Both the position numbers and the translations under genes were made by a program. The notes below the pieces were generated by a model. It ran no database searches and was not told the origin of the DNA. It saw only the letters and a program-made list of their open reading frames with translations. Positions 1 through 4,823 of a DNA stretch of 6,002 nt are shown here, one piece after another; positions within the stretch are counted from its first letter, which is position 1; every line of letters begins with the position of its first letter. The stretch is taken from the NCBI GenBank assembly GCA_937958145.1, contig CALGOE010000003.1, positions 1 through 6,002 of the forward strand, given 5' to 3'. Source of the stretch: an uncultured Desulfobacca sp. GTDB lineage: Bacteria; Desulfobacterota; Desulfobaccia; Desulfobaccales; Desulfobaccaceae.

Positions 1-63
1 GGGCCACCGGGCGCTGCCAGACCGTGGTTCGCCCTAGACCATGGCTAACCGGAAGGAAGATTC
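1..63. other. Left edge, no gene recognised
   Basis: No start codon with a ribosome binding site and no recognisable product is visible here. One minus-strand frame stays open to the edge (roughly GIFLPVSHGLGRTTVWQRP) and has no in-frame start. It could be the continuation of the small ORF at 64-219 if that ORF were frameshifted, but nothing in the sequence demonstrates this. A short inverted repeat lies at about 22-41 (CCGTGGT and ACCATGG arms, one wobble pair). It is followed by no T-run on either strand. Confidence 0.3.
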
Positions 64-219
64 CTACACGGCGGCGCTGATCCTCTCTGTACCCAGGACC
101 AGGGCCGCCGGCGGCCAGGCCCGGGGAACTTTCGTGGCCAACGCCTGAGGGATGAACAAAACGAGGATAGGGCAGAGGATGGCTAGTCCGAAACCACCAA
201 AACGCCTCGCCGACACCAT
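64..219 (-). CDS. Small putative exported peptide with Sec-type signal sequence (51 aa)
   Basis: I do not recognise a family. The reading frame encodes 51 residues and ends at TAG (64-66). The N-terminus looks like a Sec signal peptide: basic MVSARR, a hydrophobic stretch at residues 10-23 (FGLAILCPILVLFI), then a helix-breaking P24 and an A-L-A cleavage site at 26-28. The predicted mature peptide would be only 23 residues, starting TKVPRAW. A perfect GGAGG (229-233) lies 9 bases before this ATG. Another in-frame ATG at 223-225 is only 3 bases from the GGAGG, so the inner start is preferred; the longer form would have 53 residues. A 10-codon mini-ORF ends 15 bases upstream. The peptide could be genuine, or it could be the surviving 5' end of a longer periplasmic protein broken at the TAG. 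Coding status is inferred from the ribosome binding site and signal peptide only. Confidence 0.42.
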   Translation of the reverse strand: MVSARRFGGFGLAILCPILVLFIPQALATKVPRAWPPAALVLGTERISAAV

Positions 220-228
220 CGTCATGCT

Positions 229-233
229 CCTCC
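229..233 (-). promoter_or_regulatory. Ribosome binding site of the small exported-peptide ORF
   Basis: A GGAGG core within AAGGGAGGAG lies 9 bases before ATG 217-219 and 3 bases before ATG 223-225. The spacing favours the inner ATG. It overlaps almost directly with the end of the mini-ORF whose TAA is at 235-237, an arrangement compatible with translational coupling. Confidence 0.45.
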
Positions 234-234
234 C

Positions 235-267
235 TTACCCGTCGTCTGGCCCTGCATGCCTGCCCAT
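235..267 (-). CDS. Possible 10-codon leader peptide
   Basis: A minimal frame, MGRHAGPDDG then TAA, starts at ATG 265-267. It is preceded by a perfect GGAGG at 273-277 with a 5-base spacer. Its stop codon falls just before the GGAGG of the signal-peptide ORF, with 15 bases between this stop and that ATG. Two strong ribosome binding sites in series suggest a leader peptide coupled to the downstream ORF. The peptide has no run of one amino acid that would mark classical amino-acid attenuation. A chance occurrence of purine-rich sequence is the main alternative. Confidence 0.25.
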   Translation of the reverse strand: MGRHAGPDDG

Positions 268-326
268 ATCTCCCTCCCTGGACTGAGCCGCAAAGCAATT
301 CCCGGCCAGGAACCGTTCCCGCGCAC

Positions 327-379
327 AAAAAAAGCCACAAAGGTCATGCCCCGTGCCGGGGCAGCTGGCCTTCATGGCT
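327..379 (-). terminator. Strong intrinsic terminator, minus strand
   Basis: Read leftward, three stacked helices fold into one long stem. AGCCA (375-379) pairs with TGGCT (333-337). AAGGCCA (366-372) pairs with TGACCTT (340-346), with one mismatch. TGCCCCG (357-363) pairs with CGGGGCA (347-353) around a GCA loop. A 2x2 internal loop and a 2-base bulge separate the helices. Six Ts follow immediately (327-332). The opposite strand has no T-run, so the element is directional. No conventional coding gene ends just upstream of it, so it terminates either a short RNA or an attenuated leader. Confidence 0.78.
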
Positions 380-408
380 AAATATCGCAAGATCGTTACT
401 GTATCAGG

Positions 409-426
409 GCGGACCTGCCGGCCCGC
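409..426 (-). other. 5' hairpin of the candidate small RNA/leader
   Basis: Seven base pairs (six Watson-Crick, one G-U) close a GGCA tetraloop, beginning about 7 nt after the predicted transcription start. Part of this hairpin (415-422) can instead pair with the 5' arm of the terminator (355-364), so two mutually exclusive folds exist on paper. Confidence 0.45.
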
Positions 427-437
427 TTTGCCGTTGA

Positions 438-476
438 GAAAAATATTACATTCTCAGTCCGCTGTCAATATTTTTC
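438..476. repeat. Perfect 10-bp inverted repeat framing a promoter
   Basis: The arms GAAAAATATT (438-447) and AATATTTTTC (467-476) are exact reverse complements separated by 19 bases. The left arm covers the -10 hexamer and the right arm overlaps the -35 hexamer of the leftward promoter. The arm centres lie 29 bp apart. This AT-rich element stands out from GC-rich surroundings. It could be an operator for a dimeric or tetrameric repressor, or a coincidence of AT-rich promoter sequence. Confidence 0.7.
440..468 (-). promoter_or_regulatory. Sigma70-like promoter directed leftward
   Basis: On the minus strand a consensus TTGACA (-35, 463-468) is followed after exactly 17 bases by TATTTT (-10, 440-445), which matches TATAAT at four of six positions. 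The predicted start is near 433. A second TTGAC box lies 13 bases upstream at 477-481 but has no -10 at proper spacing. The first product is the short transcript ending at the terminator 327-379. Confidence 0.55.
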
Positions 477-610
477 GTCAACAATCGGAAGAATGCACAT
501 TTGTTCTCGCATCCGCCCTTCCCGGGCAATCCTCTGGCACGCATGCCTGGCCGGAAACCACCGGGCGGTGGGCGGCAGGGGTTGGCCACCCGGGTCCACG
601 CAGGAATCCT
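477..610. other. Spacer downstream of the ynfA-family gene
   Basis: No gene is supported here. On the minus strand, just after the ynfA-family stop, a short hairpin lies at 558-571 (CCACC, loop of 4, GGTGG) followed by only three Ts (555-557). It is at best a weak terminator for that gene. The rest is GC-rich spacer leading into the promoter at 440-468. Confidence 0.35.
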
Positions 611-940
611 TCAGGTCCTCGGCCAATACATGATGACCAGGACCCCGGCGAGGGCCAGGCCCCCGCCGAGGCAGTCAAAGCGGTCCGGGGCGATGTTATC
701 CACCCACCAACCCCATAAAATAGACAGAACGATAAAAACGCCTCCATAGGCCGCATAGACCCTGCCAAAGTGGGCCGGCTGCAGCGTCGGCACCACGCCA
801 TAGAGGACCAGCACCAGGGCGCCCATAAGGGCGACCCAGATACTTTTGCCTTCCCGCAGCCACAGCCAGACCAGGTAACCTCCGCCGATTTCACAGAGGC
901 CGGCGGCGATAAAATAAAACAGAGATTTGGCGATTTCCAC
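611..940 (-). CDS. ynfA: YnfA/UPF0060 family small membrane protein
   Basis: This 109-residue protein is the usual size for the YnfA (UPF0060) family. It matches that family along its length: an ALCEI-like segment is present as GLCEIGGG (14-21) followed by WLWL (25-28), and the signature GRVYAAYGGVF lies at 59-69. Four membrane segments are visible, at about 4-27, 33-51, 62-78 and 88-106. E17 sits in the first segment, comparable to the membrane glutamate of small multidrug resistance (SMR) proteins. YnfA of Shigella has been described as an SMR-like efflux protein; transport by this protein and its substrates are inferred. The start is GTG at 938-940, with an AGGGGG purine tract about 10 bases upstream; no better in-frame start was found. 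It is read divergently from the coiled-coil gene and stands alone, ending at TGA (611-613). Confidence 0.9.
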   Translation of the reverse strand: MEIAKSLFYFIAAGLCEIGGGYLVWLWLREGKSIWVALMGALVLVLYGVVPTLQPAHFGRVYAAYGGVFIVLSILWGWWVDNIAPDRFDCLGGGLALAGVLVIMYWPRT

Positions 941-1038
941 TGTCTGCTTTCCCCCTGCAACTTTGCCTGAATATGGCCAATATAACCATCCGGGGACTTG
1001 AAAACAGAATAATGTTGCAATTATGGTGCGATCGCCCC

Positions 1039-1048
1039 CCGGCGCCGG
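1039..1048. repeat. 10-bp perfect palindrome CCGGCGCCGG
   Basis: A self-complementary GC block sits in the 164-bp divergent intergenic region, directly abutting the inverted repeat that overlaps the -35 box at 1062-1067. It may be part of a composite operator, but short GC palindromes are expected by chance in a genome of this composition. Confidence 0.3.
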
Positions 1049-1066
1049 TCAAGATCCCGGCTTGAC
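1048..1066. repeat. Inverted repeat overlapping the -35 box
   Basis: GTCAAG (1048-1053) and CTTGAC (1061-1066) are exact reverse complements around a 7-base spacer. The right arm contains five bases of the TTGACA -35 hexamer of the plus-strand promoter. A bound dimeric regulator here would block polymerase. The left arm gives a TTGACC on the minus strand toward the ynfA-family gene, but no -10 lies at proper distance from it. Confidence 0.45.
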
Positions 1067-1090
1067 AGAATCCCTTGAATATATTAAATA
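1062..1090 (+). promoter_or_regulatory. Putative sigma70 promoter of the coiled-coil protein gene
   Basis: A consensus TTGACA (1062-1067) is followed by an AT-only stretch. TAAATA at 1085-1090 lies after 17 bases but matches TATAAT at only three positions. The start would fall near 1097, giving a very short leader that begins at the ribosome binding site and favouring use of the inner GTG start at 1111. The -35 is convincing and the -10 is weak. Confidence 0.45.
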
Positions 1091-1097
1091 TTTAAAG

Positions 1098-1103
1098 AAG
1101 GAG
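1098..1103 (+). promoter_or_regulatory. Ribosome binding site that questions the start of the next gene
   Basis: AAGGAG ends one base before ATG 1105, too close for normal initiation, but seven bases before the in-frame GTG at 1111. The likely start is therefore GTG 1111, which removes two residues. Confidence 0.6.
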
Positions 1104-1104
1104 C

Positions 1105-1491
1105 ATGGCCGTGCCCAAGCTGGATTTTGAGATTGCCCGGGATTTACAGGCGGCGGGGGCCAGTCAGGAACTGGCGGAGGCCGTAGTCCGGGCCATCTCA
1201 GAGAGGCAAACCGCCAATCTGTCAACCAAAAGCGATGTGGTCGGGCTGCGGACGGAACTCATTGAGACCCGGGAGGCCCTGCGATCTGAGATCGCTGCTA
1301 TCAGGGCTGTGATGGCAACGAAGGAGGAACTGGCGGAAACCCGGGAGGTTCTGCGGTCTGAGATGGCAGCTTTGGAACTGCGGCTTACCGAGAAAATGGC
1401 GACGCTGCACACCAAAATCATCATCTGGCTAGTGGGCACTGCCATTGCCAGCGTCACGCTGGTGGCCGCCATCGGCCAGTTGCTAAAATAA
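1105..1491 (+). CDS. Coiled-coil protein with C-terminal membrane anchor (DUF1640-like)
   Basis: The 128-residue product has a short helical head (about 5-35, LDFEIARDLQAAG), a charged heptad-like helix rich in E, R and L (about 41-103), and one hydrophobic segment near the C-terminus (about 104-125, IIIWLVGTAIASVTLVAAI). That shape resembles the small bacterial DUF1640/CCDC90-type coiled-coil membrane proteins; the assignment rests on architecture and general look, not on a catalytic motif. The function is unknown. Residues 51-65 and 75-89 are a near-duplicate 15-mer at a 24-residue offset, so the coil arose partly by internal duplication. The protein is probably anchored with its coil on one face of the membrane and likely oligomeric. 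Given the ribosome binding site, GTG 1111 is a likely alternative start. It is a single gene with its own promoter and terminator. Confidence 0.8.
   Translation: MAVPKLDFEIARDLQAAGASQELAEAVVRAISERQTANLSTKSDVVGLRTELIETREALRSEIAAIRAVMATKEELAETREVLRSEMAALELRLTEKMATLHTKIIIWLVGTAIASVTLVAAIGQLLK
1255..1371 (+). repeat. Internal 24-codon duplication in the coiled coil
   Basis: Codons at 1255-1299 (ELIETREALRSEIAA) and at 1327-1371 (ELAETREVLRSEMAA) agree at 12 of 15 residues with a 72-base offset. The DNA is also visibly similar, for example the shared acccgggagg and tctgagat stretches. This looks like an old in-frame tandem duplication extending the coil. Confidence 0.65.
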
Positions 1492-1523
1492 CCCCGCTCA
1501 CACCAAGAGCAGCCTGGGAAAGG

Positions 1524-1552
1524 GGAACCTGGCAAGAGGTTCCTTTTTTTTT
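1524..1552 (+). terminator. Intrinsic terminator of the coiled-coil protein gene
   Basis: A perfect 7-bp stem (GGAACCT 1524-1530, AGGTTCC 1537-1543) with a GGCAAG loop is followed directly by nine Ts (1544-1552). It begins 32 bases after the stop codon. On the minus strand the same stem is followed by CCTTTCCC, so it would be a poor terminator for the convergent RND operon. Confidence 0.9.
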
Positions 1553-1581
1553 CGCTGGTGGAGCACGCATGCAATCTATCT

Positions 1582-1607
1582 CCTCTAAAATGGATCCATA
1601 TGAGAGG
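1582..1607. repeat. 26-bp imperfect palindrome between convergent genes
   Basis: Centred at 1594/1595, the outer arms CCTCT and AGAGG and the inner palindrome ATGGATCCAT (1590-1599) share one axis, so 11 of 13 position pairs are complementary. A run of six Ts starts 6 bases after it on the plus strand (1614-1619), and no T-run follows on the minus strand. It could be a back-up transcription stop or a protein-binding site. The stretch 1553-1706 otherwise holds nothing I can support and is more AT-rich than its surroundings. Confidence 0.4.
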
Positions 1608-1706
1608 TTAACATTTTTTATGTATAATTAATTCAGCATTGTCTGGTTGTGAAATCTGCTTTCAGGAACAGAAGTTCATTGAAAGTGGCAGCTCGGTAAA
1701 CTTCGG

Positions 1707-4700
1707 TTATGGACGGGATTTTTTGCGGCCCAGGCTTTCCATGATGACAAAAAAGACCGGCACGAAGGGAATGGCCAGAATCGTGGAGGCCAGCATACCG
1801 CCAAAGACCACGGTGCCGATGGCCTGTTGGCTGGCCGCCCCGGCCCCGCCGGCCTTCATGAGGGGCACGACGCCCAGGATAAAGGCAAAAGACGTCATGA
1901 CAATGGGCCGGAAGCGGCGCCGAGTGGCTTCCACGGCCGCCTCCTGCAGGGTCATGCCCTCGGCATGCAGCTCCCGGGCAAACTCCACCACCAGGATGGC
2001 GTTCTTGGCCGCCAGGGCAATCATCAGGACCAGGCCCACCTGGGTGTAGAGATTGTTATCTAACCCCCGGGCCACCAGGGCCAGGAGCACCCCCACCAGG
2101 GCCATGGGCACCACCAGGATGACCGCAGCCGGGCTGGTCCAGCTTTCATACTGGGCCGCCAACACCAGAAAGACCAGGAGGATGGCCAGGGCATAGATGA
2201 AATAGGCCTGGTTACCGATCTGGCGTTCCTGGTAGGCAGTGGCCGTCCAATCAAAGGCGATGCCCTCGGAAAGGGTATGTTGGGCCACCTGCTCCATGAG
2301 GGTCAGGGCCTGGCCGGAGCTGAAGCCGGGCGCCGCCGAACCGAAAACCGGCACCGCCGGATAGAGGTTATACCGCGTGATGAGTTCGGGCCCCAAAACC
2401 CGGCGGAAGGTCAGGAGCGTACCTAATGGAACCATTTCCCCTTTGATATTCCGAACATAAAGGGCTTTGATATCATTTTCGCCGAGCCGGTAGGGCGCCG
2501 CCGCCTGCACATAGACCTGATAAGACTGATTGAATTTATTAAAAAGATTCACGAACGCCGAACCCAGATAGGCCTGCAAGGTATTGAACACATTATTCAG
2601 GGGTATGCCCAGGGATTCCGCCTTGGTGCGGTCGATATCCAAAAAGAGCTGGGGGCTGCCGGGATTGAAGGTGGTGGCCAGGCCCCTCAGACCCGACTGG
2701 GCGCCGGCGGCCCGCATTAATTCCATGGCATTTGCCGTCAAGACCTCTAAACCCAGGCTCTGGCGGTCCTCCACCATCATCTGAAACCCCCCGGACTGGC
2801 CCAAACCGGCAATGGGCGGTGGCACCAGCACGGCGAATTCCGCCTCCAGCACGCCGGCCAAGCGCTGCCGCAGGTCAGCCAGGATCTTTGCCTGGCTTTG
2901 GGCCGTCCCCCGCTTCTCCCAAGGCTCATACGTCACAAAAATGGTGAAGACCGTGGAAACATTGGCGGCATCCAGCATGGAAAAACCGCCGATGGTCACC
3001 CAGGAGGCCACCCCGGGGACCTGCCGCAGGATGGGACCCAATTGGGTCGCCACCTCTTGCACCCGGGGCTGCGACGCCCCCGGCGGCAGCATCCCCACCA
3101 CAATGGCATATCCCTGATCTTCCTCCGGCAAAAAACCGGTGGGCTGCCTAGCAAAAAAGAAGCCGACAACCCCGATCATCAGGACAAACACCAAGGCCAT
3201 GAGGCCGGGACGGGCCACCATCCGCCGCACTACCTGAATATACGCATCTTCCACCGAGCCATAAACCCGGTTGAAGCCCCGGTAAAAGGCATTGGGTTTC
3301 CGGTTGGGATCCGGGGGCTTCAGATACAGGGCACATTGGGCCGGCTTCAGGGTCAGGGCGTTCAGGGCGCTGATGATCGCGGTGGCGGCGATGACCAGGG
3401 CGAATTGCCGGAAAAGCTGGCCGGTGATCCCCGGCATAAATGCCGCCGGCAGGAAGACGGCGGTGAGCACCAGGGTGATGCCCATCACCGGGCCGGTCAG
3501 TTCCTGCATGGCCTTGATGGCGGCGTCATGGGGCGAAAGTCCCTGCTCAATATAATGGGAGGAATTCTCCACAATGACGATGGCGTCGTCCACCACGATG
3601 CCGATGGCCAGGATCAGAGCAAAGAGGGTCATGAGATTGACGGTGAAGCCCAACAGGGCAATGGCCCCAAAGGCGCCGATGATGGTCACCGGCACGGTGG
3701 TGGCCGGCACCAGGGTGGCGCGCCAGTTCTGCAGGAAGACCATGATGACGATGAGCACCAGGATGGCCGCCTCATAGAGGGTATGATAGACCGCAGTGAT
3801 GGCCTGATCGATGAAGATGGTGGTGTCGTAGGAGACCTCGTATTTGAGGCCGCTGGGAAAGGTCCGGCTCATTTCCTGAACGGTTTTTGCTACTTCCTTG
3901 CCCACAGCGATGGCATTGGCCCCGGGTTCGGCATAGACCAGGATATGGGCCGCCTTGTGACCCCGCAGGTTGGAGAAGTTGGTGAAGGATTGCTGGCTCA
4001 GTTCCACCCGGGCCAGATCTTTCACCCGGACGATCTGGGTGGCCTCCGGCGTCTGGAAGGTCTTGACGATGATGTTTTCAAACTGGCCCACGTCTTCCAG
4101 GCGCCCCAGGGCATTCAGGGTGAACTGAAAGGCCTGCGTGCCCGGCACCGGGGGGCCGCCCAGCTGGCCGGCCACCACCTGGACGTTCTGCTGCTGCACC
4201 GCATTAACCACATCCATGGCCGTAAGGTTGAAATGCTGCAGTTTGTTGGGGTCCAGCCAGACGCGCATGGCATAGGCGCCGGCTCCAACGATTTTTATCT
4301 GTGCCACCCCTGGCAGGCGGCCCAGGGGATACTGCAGATTGATGATGCCGTAGTTGGCCAGAAAGGTCTCATCAAAGCGGTCGTCGTCCGAGTAGAGGCT
4401 GACCAACTGGAGGATATTGGTGGAAATCTGTTTGACGTTCACCCCCATGGATTGCACGGTGGAGGGCAGTTGGGACAGGGCGCCGTTGACAAAGTTCTGG
4501 ACCAGGGCCAGCGAGGCATCCAGATCGGTGCCCACCGCAAAGGTAATGGTCAGGATATAACTACCATCGCTGCCACTGGTAGAAGACATATAAATGGAGT
4601 TTTTGACGCCGTTGACGGCCTGCTCCAGGGGGATGCCCACCGTATTGGCCACCACCTGGGCGCTGGCCCCCGAATAACTGGTGGTCACCTGGATGGTGGG

Positions 4701-4823
4701 GGGCACGATGTCGGGATATTGGGTCACCGGCAGGCGGAAGAGACAGACCGCTCCCAGGATGATCGTGATGATGGCGATGACATTGGCAAAAATGGGCCGG
4801 TTGATGAAAAAGGTGGAGATCAT
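1707..4823 (-). CDS. RND multidrug efflux permease, HAE1 family (AcrB/MexB-like)
   Basis: This 1038-residue inner-membrane proton/drug antiporter has the full length of AcrB. The family layout is intact: TM1 at about 11-30; a first periplasmic porter region (about 31-340) with QYPDIVPP and AQVVAGQLGG motifs; TM2-6 at about 345-495; TM7 near 541-558; a second porter region (about 560-870); and TM8-12 at about 872-1028. The proton relay is complete: D412 and D413 in GIVVDDAIVIVEN (TM4), K940 in ALAAKNAILVVEFA (TM10), and R972 in RRFRPIVMTS. The pump should work as a trimer, taking substrates from the periplasm or outer leaflet and passing them through the adaptor to a TolC-type channel. Its ATG overlaps the adaptor stop by 4 bases (ATGA), implying translational coupling; only a distant GGAG lies upstream. 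Substrates cannot be read from the sequence, and no channel gene follows. It ends at TAA (1707-1709). Confidence 0.96.
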   Translation of the reverse strand: MISTFFINRPIFANVIAIITIILGAVCLFRLPVTQYPDIVPPTIQVTTSYSGASAQVVANTVGIPLEQAVNGVKNSIYMSSTSGSDGSYILTITFAVGTDLDASLALVQNFVNGALSQLPSTVQSMGVNVKQISTNILQLVSLYSDDDRFDETFLANYGIINLQYPLGRLPGVAQIKIVGAGAYAMRVWLDPNKLQHFNLTAMDVVNAVQQQNVQVVAGQLGGPPVPGTQAFQFTLNALGRLEDVGQFENIIVKTFQTPEATQIVRVKDLARVELSQQSFTNFSNLRGHKAAHILVYAEPGANAIAVGKEVAKTVQEMSRTFPSGLKYEVSYDTTIFIDQAITAVYHTLYEAAILVLIVIMVFLQNWRATLVPATTVPVTIIGAFGAIALLGFTVNLMTLFALILAIGIVVDDAIVIVENSSHYIEQGLSPHDAAIKAMQELTGPVMGITLVLTAVFLPAAFMPGITGQLFRQFALVIAATAIISALNALTLKPAQCALYLKPPDPNRKPNAFYRGFNRVYGSVEDAYIQVVRRMVARPGLMALVFVLMIGVVGFFFARQPTGFLPEEDQGYAIVVGMLPPGASQPRVQEVATQLGPILRQVPGVASWVTIGGFSMLDAANVSTVFTIFVTYEPWEKRGTAQSQAKILADLRQRLAGVLEAEFAVLVPPPIAGLGQSGGFQMMVEDRQSLGLEVLTANAMELMRAAGAQSGLRGLATTFNPGSPQLFLDIDRTKAESLGIPLNNVFNTLQAYLGSAFVNLFNKFNQSYQVYVQAAAPYRLGENDIKALYVRNIKGEMVPLGTLLTFRRVLGPELITRYNLYPAVPVFGSAAPGFSSGQALTLMEQVAQHTLSEGIAFDWTATAYQERQIGNQAYFIYALAILLVFLVLAAQYESWTSPAAVILVVPMALVGVLLALVARGLDNNLYTQVGLVLMIALAAKNAILVVEFARELHAEGMTLQEAAVEATRRRFRPIVMTSFAFILGVVPLMKAGGAGAASQQAIGTVVFGGMLASTILAIPFVPVFFVIMESLGRKKSRP

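Larger units (their letters stand above)
327..433 (-). ncRNA. Candidate small RNA or attenuator leader, about 107 nt
   Basis: A sigma70-like promoter at 440-468 predicts a start near 433, and the terminator ends at about 327, giving a transcript of about 107 nt. Its 5' end forms a perfect 7-bp hairpin at 409-426 (GCGGGCC, loop GGCA, GGUCCGC, one G-U pair). A largely unpaired stretch of about 29 nt (380-408) follows, and the terminator hairpin forms the 3' end. Hairpin, open region, terminator is the usual layout of a base-pairing small RNA. It is also the layout of a leader whose terminator controls the ORFs at 235-267 and 64-219. I do not recognise a riboswitch family. The ATG at 373-375 inside it has no ribosome binding site. 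Confidence 0.42.

Noticed and set aside
103..116. 14-bp perfect palindrome GGCCGCCGGCGGCC
   Set aside because: It falls inside the small exported ORF in a GC-rich Pro/Ala-coding stretch. No T-run follows on either strand, so composition explains it.
309..319. Short inverted repeat GGAACCGTTCC
   Set aside because: An isolated 5-bp-arm repeat just beyond the terminator, with no promoter beside it and no T-run.
235..375. 46-codon minus-strand frame starting at ATG 375 inside the candidate small RNA
   Set aside because: There is no ribosome binding site before the ATG, and the frame runs through the terminator stem and T-run.
478..1020. 180-codon minus-strand frame overlapping the ynfA-family gene
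   Set aside because: It is in a different frame from a well-conserved YnfA protein. Its product is Ser/Pro/Cys/Trp-rich with no recognisable domain.
1028..1035. GCGATCGC, resembling the cyanobacterial HIP1 palindrome
   Set aside because: Only one copy was noticed and the gene content does not suggest a cyanobacterium, so chance is sufficient.
1164..1574. 136-codon minus-strand frame opposite the coiled-coil gene
   Set aside because: It is antisense to a gene with its own promoter, ribosome binding site and terminator. Its Ser/Ala-rich product only mirrors the internal repeat.
1623..1628. Perfect TATAAT on the plus strand
   Set aside because: No acceptable -35 lies 16-18 bases upstream. The only downstream target would be antisense to the permease, and the AT-rich gap makes a chance match likely.
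1569..1631. 20-codon plus-strand frame (MQSISSKMDPYERL...) with GGTGGAG 5 bases upstream
   Set aside because: It begins just after a strong terminator, has no promoter of its own and no recognisable product. One purine-rich site before a short frame is weak evidence.
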